DNA of 64,000 nt, taken from contig NZ_AUFE01000009.1 of assembly GCF_000426345.1 (NCBI RefSeq), positions 62,001-126,000 of the forward strand, in the 5' to 3' direction. The stretch is from Cupriavidus phytohabitans. Its GTDB lineage: Bacteria; Pseudomonadota; Gammaproteobacteria; Burkholderiales; Burkholderiaceae. The notes beneath the pieces were generated by a model. That model saw only the letters and a list, made by a program, of their open reading frames with translations. It was not told the DNA's origin and did not search any database. The position numbers and the translations under genes are program-made. Numbering within the stretch: position 1 is the stretch's first letter; each line of letters begins with the position of its first letter. Below, piece after piece: positions 17,350 to 27,320 of this stretch.

Positions 17350-17379
17350 AGAAAGGGGCGGCTTCGGCTGTCCCTTTTT
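17350..17379 (+). terminator. Intrinsic terminator of glnA
   Basis: An AAAGGGGCGGC arm, a TTCG tetraloop and a GCTGTCCCTTT arm form a stem with two mismatches, ending in a run of five Ts. Confidence 0.8.
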
Positions 17380-17444
17380 GCTTTGCTCGCTAGAATGGGG
17401 AATCCGATCCCATCCCGATCCATCCCCTGTTCACACCTGACGCC

Positions 17445-18008
17445 ATGTCCATGGACGCTTCTTCGCGCAATGCCGGCCGATCCGCATCGCCGCACCAATT
17501 TCGTGTTCGATTCCCTGTTCTGGTGAGTGCCGTGGCATTGACGCTGGGTGGCTGGGCCGGGCTGTCGCAGGCGCAGTCGTCTTCCGACGTCTACGTTTGC
17601 ACCGGGCCCAACGGCGTCCCCGAATATCGCAATGGCAACGCCGGCAAGGGGTGCAAGAAGCTGAACCTGCCCGACGTGGTGATCGTGCCTGGCGGGCGCG
17701 TCGCGCCGGCTCTGGCCAAGGGCAGTGCGCCCGCGGCCAGCAACACCAGCTTCCCGCGCGTGGACAGTGCTACGCAGCGCAGCCGCGACAGCGAGCGCCG
17801 CACCGTACTCACGCAAGAGCTGCAGGCCGAAGAGGCCAAGCTGCAGGCGCTGCGTGTCGAATACAACAACGGCCAGCCCGAGCGCCAGGGCAACGAACGC
17901 AATTACCAGAAATACCTGGATCGCACCGCGGCGCTGCGCGACGACATCGCGCGCAGCGAGGCCAATGCGGCATCGCTGCGGCGCGAGCTTGGCAACCTGA
18001 AGGACTAA
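17445..18008 (+). CDS. DUF4124-domain exported protein
   Basis: A 187-residue protein. An N-terminal hydrophobic stretch after a basic region (about 25-45, ending GLSQAQ) looks like a signal peptide. It is followed by a DUF4124-like segment, VYVCTGPNGVPEYRNG, with a second Cys in GKGCKK. The C-terminal half (about 115-187) is charged and helical, probably a coiled coil (ELQAEEAKLQALRVEY). Function unknown. It sits between glnA and ntrB, ends 5 bp before the ntrB start and is probably co-transcribed with ntrBC. A TAGAAT at 17391-17396 could be the -10. Another ATG lies two codons downstream. Confidence 0.7.
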   Translation: MSMDASSRNAGRSASPHQFRVRFPVLVSAVALTLGGWAGLSQAQSSSDVYVCTGPNGVPEYRNGNAGKGCKKLNLPDVVIVPGGRVAPALAKGSAPAASNTSFPRVDSATQRSRDSERRTVLTQELQAEEAKLQALRVEYNNGQPERQGNERNYQKYLDRTAALRDDIARSEANAASLRRELGNLKD

Positions 18009-18013
18009 GTCTT

Positions 18014-19192
18014 ATGCGTCGCCTGATTCGCGGTGTGTCGCGCAAGGCCGGTGATTCCGACAGCGCCCGTGGCGAGATCTCCGCGCCGGACTTCGCGCAA
18101 TCGGGCGGCAGCGCCCAGGTGTTGCCCATGGGCGTGGCGGCCTTCCATGCCGGCCTCGACGTGGTGGCCAACCCGGTGCTGCTGGTGCGGCAGCCCGGCC
18201 TGCGCGTGGTCTACGCCAACCCTGCCGCCGAGGCGACCTTCGGCGTGTCGCGCCGGGGCATGGTGGAGCTGTCGCTGCCCGACCTGTTTGGCCGCTCGGA
18301 TGAGTTGCACAACATGCTCGACACCGTGGTCGCGCCCCAGTTCGACGTGCGCCGCCAGGACCTTGTGCTACACCCGCCGCTGCAGGAGCCCATCCATGCG
18401 CACGTGGTGATCGCGGCGTTGGAAGCGGCGGGCGACACCGTGGTGGTGGAAATCCTCCCCAACGAACAGAAGGTGCGCAGCGATCGCGAGGAGCGCATCC
18501 TCGACCTGACCTCGGCCAACAAGGAACTGATCCGCAACCTGGCGCACGAGATCAAGAACCCGCTCGGCGGCATCCGCGGCGCCGCGCAACTGCTGGAGTT
18601 CGAACTGCCGGAGCGCTCGCTGCGCGAATACACGCAGGTCATCATCAAGGAGTCGGACCGGCTGCAGACGCTGGTGGACCGCCTGCTGGAGCCGCACCGC
18701 CATCCGCATATCGTGTCGAGCCTGAATATCCACGAGGTGCTGGAGCGGGTGCGCTCGGTGGTGCTGGCCGAGTTTCCAAACGGGCTCGAGATCGTGCGCG
18801 ACTACGACGCCAGCCTGCCCGAGCTGCAGGGCGACATGGAGCAGCTGATCCAGGCGGTGCTCAACATCGTGCACAACGCCGCGCAGGCGCTGGCCGATCG
18901 CATTGCGCGCGGCGATGCGCAGATCGTGCTGCGCACGCGCGTGGCGCGCCAGGTCACCATCGCCAAGCGGCTGTTCAAGCTGGCATTGGACTTGCATGTG
19001 ATCGACAACGGCCCGGGAATCCCCGAAGACATTCGCGAGCGCATTTTCTATCCACTGGTATCGGGTAGGGATGGCGGCAGCGGTCTCGGTCTCACACTCG
19101 CTCAAACCTTCGTGCAGCAGCACGAGGGCTTGATCGAATGCGAGAGCCGGCCGGGCTGTACCGACTTCCGCATCCTGCTGCCGTTGCACTAG
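18014..19192 (+). CDS. ntrB: Nitrogen regulation sensor histidine kinase NtrB (GlnL)
   Basis: A 392-residue soluble histidine kinase/phosphatase that phosphorylates NtrC under nitrogen limitation and is switched by PII proteins. A PAS domain occupies about residues 40-150. The H-box NLAHEIKNPLGG has the phospho-accepting His178. The ATPase domain shows the N-box (IVHNAAQAL), the G1 box (DNGPGIPEDI) and the G2 box (GGSGLGLTLAQ). There are no membrane segments, as expected. The ATG at 18014 is 5 bp after the DUF4124 stop; much longer in-frame readings run through that gene and are not real. Confidence 0.96.
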   Translation: MRRLIRGVSRKAGDSDSARGEISAPDFAQSGGSAQVLPMGVAAFHAGLDVVANPVLLVRQPGLRVVYANPAAEATFGVSRRGMVELSLPDLFGRSDELHNMLDTVVAPQFDVRRQDLVLHPPLQEPIHAHVVIAALEAAGDTVVVEILPNEQKVRSDREERILDLTSANKELIRNLAHEIKNPLGGIRGAAQLLEFELPERSLREYTQVIIKESDRLQTLVDRLLEPHRHPHIVSSLNIHEVLERVRSVVLAEFPNGLEIVRDYDASLPELQGDMEQLIQAVLNIVHNAAQALADRIARGDAQIVLRTRVARQVTIAKRLFKLALDLHVIDNGPGIPEDIRERIFYPLVSGRDGGSGLGLTLAQTFVQQHEGLIECESRPGCTDFRILLPLH

Positions 19193-19266
19193 CTGTCCGC
19201 GAGCGATCGCGCTGCAGTGCCGGGCATGCGGAAGACCAAATGACACCGAGCAGACAAGCGACGCAC

Positions 19267-20811
19267 ATGAAGCCGATCTGGATAGTCGACGACGATCAAT
19301 CAATCCGCTGGGTCCTGGAAAAGGCCCTTGCCCGTGAAAGCCTGCTCTCGCGCAGCTTCACCAATGTGCGAGACGTGCTGGCCGCGCTGGAAGAAGACCA
19401 GCCGCAGGTGCTCATTTCCGATATCCGCATGCCCGGCGGCTCCGGGCTGGACCTGCTGCAGGCCATCAAGGCACGGCATCCGGGGCTGCCGGTCATCGTG
19501 ATGACCGCCTACTCGGACCTGGACAGCGCCGTGGCGGCGTTCCAGGGCGGCGCCTTCGAATACCTGGCCAAGCCGTTCGATGTCGACAAGGCGGTCGAGC
19601 TGATCCGCCGCGCACTCGAAGAAAGCCTGCGCGAAGAGGAGATGGATGACCGGCTGGTCGACGCGCCCGAGATCCTGGGCCAGGCGCCTGCGATGCAGGA
19701 CGTGTTCCGCGCCATCGGCCGGCTGTCGCAATCGAACGTCACGGTGATGATCACCGGCGAGTCGGGTACCGGCAAGGAGCTGGTTGCGCGCGCGCTGCAC
19801 AAGCACAGCCCGCGTGCCAATGGCCCGTTCATCGCGCTCAATACCGCAGCCATTCCCAAGGACCTGCTTGAATCCGAACTGTTCGGCCACGAGCGCGGTG
19901 CCTTCACCGGCGCGCAGACCATGCGGCGCGGCCGCTTCGAGCAGGCCGAGGGCGGCACGCTGTTCCTCGATGAAATCGGCGACATGCCGTTCGACCTGCA
20001 GACCCGCCTGCTGCGCGTGCTGTCCGATGGCAATTTCTATCGCGTGGGCGGCCACAACCCTTTGCGCGCCAACGTGCGGGTCATTGCCGCCACGCACCAG
20101 AACCTGGAGCTGCGCGTCAAGGAAGGCCTGTTCCGCGAGGACTTGTTCCACCGCCTGAACGTGATCCGGCTGCGCTTGCCGCCGCTGCGCGAGCGGCCCG
20201 AGGACATCACGCTGCTGGCCCGCCATTTCCTGCAGAAGAGCGCCAAGGAACTGGGTGTCGAGCCCAAGCGCATGTCGGACGAGGCGCTGGCCTATGTCAG
20301 CACGCTGCCATTCCCCGGCAACGTGCGCCAGCTGGAGAACCTGTGCAACTGGCTGACGGTGATGGCACCGGCCCAGACCATCGAGGTCAAGGACCTGCCA
20401 CGCGAGATGCTGGAGGCGGGCACCAGCGAGCCGATCAATGCGCCGCGGCCCGAGCGCATGGTCGAGGCGCGTGCGGCTGAGTACGAAACCGCTCACGAAC
20501 TGGCTGACTACGGCGGGTTTGCCATGCCGGTGGCGGAGGCGGATACGGCTACCGTGGTGCGGCCGGCGCCGGCCGTCAGCGCCGCTCCGGTCGGCGCCGC
20601 CGGCTGGGAACACCTGCTGGCCGGCGAAGCGCGCGCCATGCTCGAGGCCGGGCAGCCGGAGGTCATGGATGTGCTGACACGCCGGTTCGAGAAGGCGGTG
20701 CTGGAGGCCGCGCTCGGTGTCACGCGCGGGCGCCGGGTCGAGGCCGCGACGCGGCTGGGTATCGGGCGGAACACCATTACGCGCAAGCTGCAGGAATTGG
20801 GATTCGACTGA
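19267..20811 (+). CDS. ntrC: Nitrogen regulation response regulator NtrC (GlnG)
   Basis: A 514-residue sigma-54 activator. The receiver domain (1-120) has acidic residues DDD at 8-10 and phospho-acceptor Asp52 in ISDIRMPGG. The AAA+ domain (about 145-375) has Walker A GESGTGKE, the sigma-54-contacting loop GAFTGA, and LFLDEIGDMP. A Fis-type helix-turn-helix at the C-terminus reads RRVEAATRLGIGRNTITRK. A linker of about 100 residues rich in Ala/Val/Glu separates the last two. The ATG at 19267 gives the family start MKPIWIVDDDQSIRW; an ATG nine codons earlier is possible. It would act on the glnA enhancer in this window. Confidence 0.97.
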   Translation: MKPIWIVDDDQSIRWVLEKALARESLLSRSFTNVRDVLAALEEDQPQVLISDIRMPGGSGLDLLQAIKARHPGLPVIVMTAYSDLDSAVAAFQGGAFEYLAKPFDVDKAVELIRRALEESLREEEMDDRLVDAPEILGQAPAMQDVFRAIGRLSQSNVTVMITGESGTGKELVARALHKHSPRANGPFIALNTAAIPKDLLESELFGHERGAFTGAQTMRRGRFEQAEGGTLFLDEIGDMPFDLQTRLLRVLSDGNFYRVGGHNPLRANVRVIAATHQNLELRVKEGLFREDLFHRLNVIRLRLPPLRERPEDITLLARHFLQKSAKELGVEPKRMSDEALAYVSTLPFPGNVRQLENLCNWLTVMAPAQTIEVKDLPREMLEAGTSEPINAPRPERMVEARAAEYETAHELADYGGFAMPVAEADTATVVRPAPAVSAAPVGAAGWEHLLAGEARAMLEAGQPEVMDVLTRRFEKAVLEAALGVTRGRRVEAATRLGIGRNTITRKLQELGFD

Positions 20812-20833
20812 GCGGCTGAGAGGCAACAACCAG

Positions 20834-20859
20834 ACGGCCGGGCAATGCCCGGCCGTTTT
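20834..20859 (+). terminator. Intrinsic terminator of ntrBC
   Basis: A perfect 11-bp stem (ACGGCCGGGCA at 20834-20844, partner 20846-20856) is followed by TTTT. It is only 22 bp after the ntrC stop and lies between ntrC and the converging HAD gene. Confidence 0.88.
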
Positions 20860-20897
20860 GCATTCTTGCGCTTTTTGCGTTCTGCCTTGGGTGGTGC

Positions 20898-21689
20898 TCA
20901 GCCGCGCGCCTGCACCAGCCGCTGCGCCATTTCCGCGAACCCTTCGCCGCCCGCCGCCGCGGTGATATAAGCCGGCGGCACAGGCAGCTGCGGCAGGATA
21001 TCCCGCACATTGGCCACCCCCACCGACAGCGGAAAATGCGCGAACATGCTGGCATCGTTGGCTGAATCACCGATAAACAGCCATTCATCCCGGCGTGCAT
21101 CCAGGTCTTCCCCCAGCAGTTCCGCCACGCACAGCTTGCTCATCGACAGCTTGTCATGCTGTCCGAACCAGCCGTTGACATGGATGGAACTGACCGTGGC
21201 GGTCATGCCTGCCTCGCGCATCAAAGCGGCGATACGGGCCACCGCTTCCTGCGGTAATGGTGGCACGTCTTCGGCATGGTCGATCGCCAGGTCGGCGGCG
21301 TGCCAGGCTTGGTCCGACGCCAGCGCGCTGCCCGGCACCTCGAGCAGGATGCGCTGGCCAAGCGCATGGATGCCCTCGAGGTTGCGCGCCCGGGTGGGCG
21401 CATCATCCAGGAAGCGGGTATGCAGCCGGCCATTGCGCAGGTGCGAATAGAAGGCACCGTTCTCGCCGATGATCGCGTCCACCGGCCACAGGCGGGTCAG
21501 GATCTCGGCCCACGCAATGCAGCGCCCCGTCACCGGGATAACGTGCAGTCCAGCCTGGCGCAGCCCGTCGAGCGCCAGATAGGTGGAGGCGGGCAGCCTC
21601 CCATCCGTAGTCAGCGTGCCGTCGATATCGGTCAGCACGCCGCGCACGCGCTGCAGCGCGGAATTAGAGAGCTTGTTCAGGGATTGCAT
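20898..21689 (-). CDS. HAD-superfamily (Cof-like) phosphatase
   Basis: A 263-residue HAD hydrolase of the Cof/IIB type. Motif I is LTDIDGTLT (about residues 19-27, nucleophile Asp plus Asp+2), motif II is PVTGR, a lysine lies in the KLSMSK region, and motif IV is GDSANDASM. The cap domain between motifs II and III is of the type seen in sugar-phosphate and mannosyl-3-phosphoglycerate phosphatases. The substrate cannot be read from sequence. It is divergent from ugpB across about 200 bp that hold a Pho-box-like element, so a link to phosphate supply is possible but unproven. Confidence 0.82.
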   Translation of the reverse strand: MQSLNKLSNSALQRVRGVLTDIDGTLTTDGRLPASTYLALDGLRQAGLHVIPVTGRCIAWAEILTRLWPVDAIIGENGAFYSHLRNGRLHTRFLDDAPTRARNLEGIHALGQRILLEVPGSALASDQAWHAADLAIDHAEDVPPLPQEAVARIAALMREAGMTATVSSIHVNGWFGQHDKLSMSKLCVAELLGEDLDARRDEWLFIGDSANDASMFAHFPLSVGVANVRDILPQLPVPPAYITAAAGGEGFAEMAQRLVQARG

Positions 21690-21813
21690 GGCGGGCCATT
21701 GTAATCGGCATCCTGCCGCCTTCGTCGCTTATATCGCTTATTGCGCTGCAAAACGGCCGGGATCCGTGAAGTTGCTGATTTGCTTGCCCGGGTGCGACCG
21801 GCGTAACATGCCG

Positions 21814-21841
21814 CTGTCACAAAAAAATCACATGCTGTCGG
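21814..21841 (+). promoter_or_regulatory. Pho-box-like repeat array upstream of ugpB
   Basis: CTGTCAC (21814-21820), an A-rich spacer, AAATCAC (21825-21831) and CTGTCGG (21835-21841) recur at 10-11 bp, as in PhoB sites (7-bp repeats with 4-bp spacers). Only the first unit is a near-perfect match. E. coli ugp is PhoB-controlled, which supports the reading. Confidence 0.55.
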
Positions 21842-21885
21842 ATTTTCCCTACCGCACAGAAACAGACAGACCAAGGAGAGCATCG

Positions 21886-23202
21886 ATGTCCGTATCCCGT
21901 ACCGCGCTCAAACTTGCCGTGCTGGCCGCCCTGACCGGGGCCGGCAGCGCGCAGGCTGCCGTTGAAATCCAGTGGTGGCACGCCATGCAAGGCGCCCTGA
22001 ACGACAAGGTGAACGAGATCGCCAACAAGTTCAACGCGAGCCAGACCGAATACAAGGTGGTGCCGGTCAACAAGGGCAACTACGACGAAACCATGGCGGC
22101 CGGCATCGCCGCCTTCCGTGCCGGCGGCGCGCCGGCCATCCTGCAGGTATTCGAAGTCGGCACCGCCACCATGATGAGCGCGAAGGGCGCGATCAAGCCG
22201 GTGTCGACGGTAATGAAGGATGCCGGCGAGAAATTTGACCAAAAAGCCTACATCCCGGCCGTGGCGGGCTACTACACCTCGTCCAAGGGCGAGATGCTGT
22301 CGTTCCCGTTCAACAGCTCGACCACGGTCTTTTACTACAACAAGGACGCCTTCAAGAAGGCCGGCCTGGACCCGGAGAAGCCGCCCAAGACCTGGCCGGA
22401 GGTGATGCAGTACTCGGCCAAGCTGAAGGCATCGGGCACCAACTGCGCGTACACCACCGACTGGCAGGGCTGGGTCCACCTGGAAAGCTTCTCGGCCTGG
22501 CACAACACGCTCTATGCCACCAAGAACAACGGCTTCGGCGGCACCGACACGCGCCTGGTCTTCAACAGCCCGCTGCACGTCAAGCACATCACCAACCTGC
22601 AAGACATGGTGAAGAAGGGCTACTTCAGCTATGGCGGCCGCAAGGCGGAATCGCAGGCCAAGTTCTATAACGGCGAGTGCGCGATGTTCACCGGCTCGTC
22701 GGCCTCGCTGGCCAATATTCGCAAGAACGCCAAGTTCGCGTTCGCGGTGGCCCAGCTGCCGTACTATTCGGACGTGCAGGGCGCGCCGCAGAACACCATC
22801 ATCGGCGGCGCCTCGCTGTGGGTGATGGGCGGCAAGAAGCCGGACGAGTACAAGGGCGTGGCCAAGTTCTTCAACTTCCTGTCGCGCCCAGAAATCCAGT
22901 CCGACTGGCACCAGGCTACCGGCTACCTGCCGGTGACGATGGCCGCCTACGAGATGACCAAGAAGTCCGGCTACTACGACAAGAACCCGGGTGCCGATGT
23001 GTCGGTGCAGCAGATGGTGGTCAAGACCACCGACAAGTCGCGCGGCGTGCGGCTCGGCAACATGGTGCAGATCCGTACCGTGGTGGACGAGGAACTGGAA
23101 GCCGTCTGGGCTGGCAAGAAGGAGCCCAAGGCGGCGCTGGACTCGGCCGTGGCCCGTGGCAACGACCTGCTGGAGCGCTTCCAGAAGACCGCGCGCGAAT
23201 AA
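21886..23202 (+). CDS. ugpB: sn-Glycerol-3-phosphate ABC transporter, periplasmic binding protein
   Basis: A 438-residue solute-binding protein, the same length as E. coli UgpB. A signal peptide covers residues 1-24 (core [17 protein letters not shown]). The mature start [20 protein letters not shown] is the UgpB signature; the ligand-site Trp residues lie in WWHAM and, later, in [15 protein letters not shown]. It captures glycerol-3-phosphate and glycerophosphodiesters in the periplasm. An AGGAG site precedes the ATG at 21886, which was chosen because the upstream extension crosses the promoter. It is first in the operon ugpBAECQ. Confidence 0.96.
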   Translation: MSVSRTALKLAVLAALTGAGSAQAAVEIQWWHAMQGALNDKVNEIANKFNASQTEYKVVPVNKGNYDETMAAGIAAFRAGGAPAILQVFEVGTATMMSAKGAIKPVSTVMKDAGEKFDQKAYIPAVAGYYTSSKGEMLSFPFNSSTTVFYYNKDAFKKAGLDPEKPPKTWPEVMQYSAKLKASGTNCAYTTDWQGWVHLESFSAWHNTLYATKNNGFGGTDTRLVFNSPLHVKHITNLQDMVKKGYFSYGGRKAESQAKFYNGECAMFTGSSASLANIRKNAKFAFAVAQLPYYSDVQGAPQNTIIGGASLWVMGGKKPDEYKGVAKFFNFLSRPEIQSDWHQATGYLPVTMAAYEMTKKSGYYDKNPGADVSVQQMVVKTTDKSRGVRLGNMVQIRTVVDEELEAVWAGKKEPKAALDSAVARGNDLLERFQKTARE

Positions 23203-23233
23203 GCGCGGCCTGAAAGCAAGCTGACAAGAAAGG

Positions 23234-23262
23234 GCGGGCGGCGGCGAAACCTCCGCCCGCTT
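23234..23262 (+). repeat. Intercistronic hairpin ugpB–ugpA
   Basis: GCGGGCGG (23234-23241) pairs with CCGCCCGC (23253-23260), followed by TTG. Hairpins placed after a binding-protein gene often protect that part of the message or reduce read-through into the membrane subunits. The 144-bp gap has no other feature. Confidence 0.6.
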
Positions 23263-23346
23263 GCATTGTGGCCGGCCACACCGGGCCAGCCGCAGCGCCG
23301 TACCTAGAACGATGCCGCAACCCGCGGCATCCGCCGGAATCCGTTC

Positions 23347-24228
23347 ATGGAAAAACGCGTCGTTTTCCGCTCGCCATGGCTGCCGTATCTGCTGGTCTTG
23401 CCGCAGATCGCGATCACGCTGATCTTCTTTTTCCTGCCCGCGGGGCAGGCGCTGTACCAGTCGATGCTGCAGCAGGATGCCTTCGGCATTAACCTGGAGT
23501 TCGTCGGCCTCGACAACTTCCGCATGCTGTGGAACGACCCGCTGTATGTGGAGTCGTTCCAGACCACCGCGATCTTCGCCATCGGCGTCACCGTGGTGGG
23601 CCTGACCACCGCGCTCGCGCTGGCCTATTTTGCCGACCGCGTGATCCGCGCCGCGGTCGGCTACAAGACCTTGCTGATCTGGCCGTACGCGGTCGCGCCG
23701 GCGGTGGCGGGCGTGCTGTGGATGTTCATGTTCAACCCGACGCTGGGCGTGGTCTCTTACGCGCTGCGCAAGATGGGCGTGGAATGGAACTTCCTGCTCA
23801 ACGGCAACCAGGCGCTGCTGCTGGTGGTGCTGGCCGCGGCATGGAAGCAGATCAGCTACAACTTCCTGTTCTTCCTGGCCGGGCTGCAAAGCATCCCGCG
23901 CTCGCTGATCGAAGCCGCGGCCATCGACGGCGCCGGGCCGTGGCGCCGCTTCTGGTCGATCATCTTCCCGCTGCTGTCGCCGACCACCTTCTTCCTGATG
24001 GTGATCAACGTGGTCTATGCGTTCTTCGATACCTTCGCGATCATCGACGCAGTCACGCACGGCGGCCCGTTCAACTCGACCAACACGCTGGTGTACAAGG
24101 TCTTCCATGACGGCTTCCGCGGCATGGATATCGGTGGTTCGGCCGCGCAGTCGGTGGTGCTGATGGTGATCGTGATCGCGCTGACCGTGGTGCAGTTCCG
24201 CTACGTGGAACGCAAGGTCCAGTACTGA
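23347..24228 (+). CDS. ugpA: Glycerol-3-phosphate ABC transporter permease UgpA
   Basis: A 293-residue inner-membrane permease (E. coli UgpA is 295) with six predicted membrane segments, beginning with [20 protein letters not shown]. The EAA loop that docks the ATPase is [19 protein letters not shown] near residue 190. It forms the channel with UgpE and is energised by UgpC. It starts 144 bp after ugpB, beyond a hairpin, and ends 11 bp before ugpE. Confidence 0.95.
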   Translation: MEKRVVFRSPWLPYLLVLPQIAITLIFFFLPAGQALYQSMLQQDAFGINLEFVGLDNFRMLWNDPLYVESFQTTAIFAIGVTVVGLTTALALAYFADRVIRAAVGYKTLLIWPYAVAPAVAGVLWMFMFNPTLGVVSYALRKMGVEWNFLLNGNQALLLVVLAAAWKQISYNFLFFLAGLQSIPRSLIEAAAIDGAGPWRRFWSIIFPLLSPTTFFLMVINVVYAFFDTFAIIDAVTHGGPFNSTNTLVYKVFHDGFRGMDIGGSAAQSVVLMVIVIALTVVQFRYVERKVQY

Positions 24229-24239
24229 CGGAGGCAGCC

Positions 24240-25088
24240 ATGGTAGAACGACGTCCTTTCCTTGATTTCCTGATCCACGCGGTGCTGGTCCTCGGCATCG
24301 TGGTGGTGGTGTTCCCGGTGTACCTGACCTTCGTCGCGTCGACGCTGACCGCGGAAGAAGTGCTGGACGCACCGATGACGCTGATCCCAGGCAGCCACCT
24401 GATCGAGAACTATCGCACCGTGCTGTTTCAGGGTGTGGGCGAGGCGGCTTCGCCGGTCTCGACCATGATGAAGAACAGCCTGATCATGGCGCTGGGCATC
24501 GCGCTGGGCAAGATCGCGATCTCGATCATATCGGCCTTTGCCATCGTCTATTTCAAGTTCCCGCTGCGCAAGACCTTCTTCTGGCTGATCTTCATCACGC
24601 TGATGCTGCCGGTCGAGGTGCGGATCCTGCCGACCTACAAGGTCGTGTCGGATCTCGGTCTGCTTGACAGCTACTTCGGCCTGACCATTCCGATCATCGC
24701 GTCGGCGACGGCGACCTTCCTGTTCCGCCAGTTCTTCTTGACCATTCCCGATGAGCTGGCGGAAGCCGCGCGCATCGATGGCGCCGGGCCGCTGCGCTTT
24801 TTCTGGGACGTGGTGCTGCCGCTGTCGCGTACCAGCATCGCCGCGCTGTTCGTGATCCAGTTCATCTATGGCTGGAACCAGTACCTGTGGCCGCTGCTGA
24901 TCACCACGCAGAAGTCGATGACGCCGGTGGTGGTGGGCGTCACGCAGATGATCTCGCGCTCGGGCGATGCCGCCACCGACTGGAACCTGGTGATGGCCAC
25001 GGTGATGCTGGCCATGATCCCGCCGGCGGTGGTGGTGGTGCTGATGCAGAAGTGGTTCGTCAAGGGCCTGGTCGAAACCGAAAAATAA
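24240..25088 (+). CDS. ugpE: Glycerol-3-phosphate ABC transporter permease UgpE
   Basis: A 282-residue MalG-type permease (E. coli UgpE is 281). About six membrane segments are visible, the first being [19 protein letters not shown]. The EAA loop is [20 protein letters not shown] near residue 175. A GGAGG ribosome site precedes the ATG. It partners UgpA in the glycerol-3-phosphate channel. Confidence 0.95.
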   Translation: MVERRPFLDFLIHAVLVLGIVVVVFPVYLTFVASTLTAEEVLDAPMTLIPGSHLIENYRTVLFQGVGEAASPVSTMMKNSLIMALGIALGKIAISIISAFAIVYFKFPLRKTFFWLIFITLMLPVEVRILPTYKVVSDLGLLDSYFGLTIPIIASATATFLFRQFFLTIPDELAEAARIDGAGPLRFFWDVVLPLSRTSIAALFVIQFIYGWNQYLWPLLITTQKSMTPVVVGVTQMISRSGDAATDWNLVMATVMLAMIPPAVVVVLMQKWFVKGLVETEK

Positions 25089-25102
25089 GCGGAACAACAA
25101 GC

Positions 25103-25114
25103 GTGGCGCGCCAC
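25103..25114. repeat. 12-bp perfect palindrome in the ugpE–ugpC gap
   Basis: GTGGCGCGCCAC reads the same on both strands. It lies 14 bp after ugpE and 24 bp before ugpC, in a GC-rich 50-bp gap. Role unknown; it may simply reflect composition. Confidence 0.5.
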
Positions 25115-25138
25115 CCGCGCGCGCGCAGGACAACAGCA

Positions 25139-26242
<1,104 letters not shown>

Positions 26243-26243
26243 C

Positions 26244-26999
26244 ATGGCAGCCATTGCAGACACCCAGGCATGGCCGTACCCACGCCATATCGCGCACCGC
26301 GGCGCGGGCAAGCTGGCGCCCGAGAACACGCTCGCCGCCTTCCGCCACGGTGCCGGCTTCGGGTACCGGATGTTCGAGTTCGACGTCAAGCTGTCCGCCG
26401 ACGGCAAGCCGGTGCTGATGCACGACGCGACGCTCGACCGCACCACCAGCGGCAAGGGCAGGGTCGATGCGCTGACGCTGGGCGAGCTGGCGCTGCTCGA
26501 TGCCGGCAGCTGGCACAGCCCGGCCTGGGCCGGCGAGCCGGTGCCGACGCTGGCAGCCATCGCCCGCTATACGCAAGCCAACGGCTTCCTGGTCAATATC
26601 GAGATCAAGCCGGTGCCTGGCACCGAAGCGCGCACCGGGGCGGCGGTCGCGCTCGATGCCGCGGCGCTGTGGGCCGGCGCCGCGGCGGGGCCGCTGCTGT
26701 CGTCGTTCTCGGAAGAGGCGCTGGCCGCGGCAGCACGCGTGGCGCCCGACCTGCCGCGGGCGCTCCTGCTCGACAAGCTGCCGGGGGACTGGCTCGAGCG
26801 GCTGCGCCGGCTCGGATGCGTGGCACTCGATGCGAATTACCGCGAGCTGGACGAGGGCGTCATTGCGGCCGCGCATGCGGCCGGGTACCGCGTCCTCAGC
26901 TATACCGTGAACGACCCCGCAAAGGCCGCGCAATTGCTGGACTGGGGGCTGGATGGGCTGATCACCGACGCCGTGGACAAGATAGCGCCGGGCTCTTGA
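26244..26999 (+). CDS. ugpQ: Glycerophosphodiester phosphodiesterase
   Basis: A 251-residue GDPD-family enzyme with a TIM-barrel fold. It hydrolyses glycerophosphodiesters imported by the Ugp transporter to glycerol-3-phosphate and an alcohol. The catalytic HRGAGKLAPENT (His near residue 14) and the metal ligands in FEFDVKLSADGKPVLMHD are intact. There is no signal peptide, so it is cytoplasmic as in E. coli UgpQ. It starts one base after the ugpC stop, closing the operon. Confidence 0.95.
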   Translation: MAAIADTQAWPYPRHIAHRGAGKLAPENTLAAFRHGAGFGYRMFEFDVKLSADGKPVLMHDATLDRTTSGKGRVDALTLGELALLDAGSWHSPAWAGEPVPTLAAIARYTQANGFLVNIEIKPVPGTEARTGAAVALDAAALWAGAAAGPLLSSFSEEALAAAARVAPDLPRALLLDKLPGDWLERLRRLGCVALDANYRELDEGVIAAAHAAGYRVLSYTVNDPAKAAQLLDWGLDGLITDAVDKIAPGS

Positions 27000-27127
27000 T
27001 TGTTGTGTGGCTGTTGCTAAAACATCCACGGCGATGCGAATTGTCGTGCGAACAGGTTTCGCATCGCGAAAAGTACACATTGCTTAAAAGCAAACGTGCT
27101 ATGCTTACCGCCGTGAAGACTTAGGTC

Positions 27128-27305
27128 CTTCCCCGCACAACTTGCCCTTTCGGGCCTTGTGAGGAAGTCGGCACATGCGGCACCCCAGTGGTGCCGTTTG
27201 CGTAGGCGCCTCAGTTGGGCTCCCAAGAGTTGTTTGCAATCCGCTAACCGGTCAAGCCGTGTCGCGGAAGGTTGAATAACCCGCTGAACTCCGGCATTCC
27301 CGGAG
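27128..27305 (+). ncRNA. Structured 5' leader of sucA (sucA RNA motif candidate)
   Basis: The 321 nt before sucA hold no gene but show ordered pairing. Hairpin 1: CTTCC (27128-27132) with 27163-27167, CACAA (27136-27140) with 27157-27161, and GCCC (27144-27147) with 27152-27155 around TTTC. Hairpin 2: CGGCACC (27178-27184) with 27190-27196. Hairpin 3: GCGG (27264-27267) with 27281-27284, enclosing GTT/AAC. Hairpin 4: CTCCGG (27289-27294) with 27300-27305, whose right arm holds the only GGAG before the ATG. A conserved 'sucA' RNA motif is known upstream of this gene in Burkholderiales; I cannot tell which of these hairpins it corresponds to. Confidence 0.65.
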
Positions 27306-27320
27306 AATAGTGAGCGTCCC

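Noticed and set aside
21817..24372. An 851-codon reverse-strand frame opposite ugpB and ugpA
   Set aside because: Same reasoning: antisense to conserved genes, His/Arg/Gln-rich, no family.
27080..27105. TTGCTT and TATGCT as a sucA promoter
   Set aside because: The spacer is only 14 bp, too short for a normal sigma-70 promoter. A start upstream of the structured leader is likely but not located.
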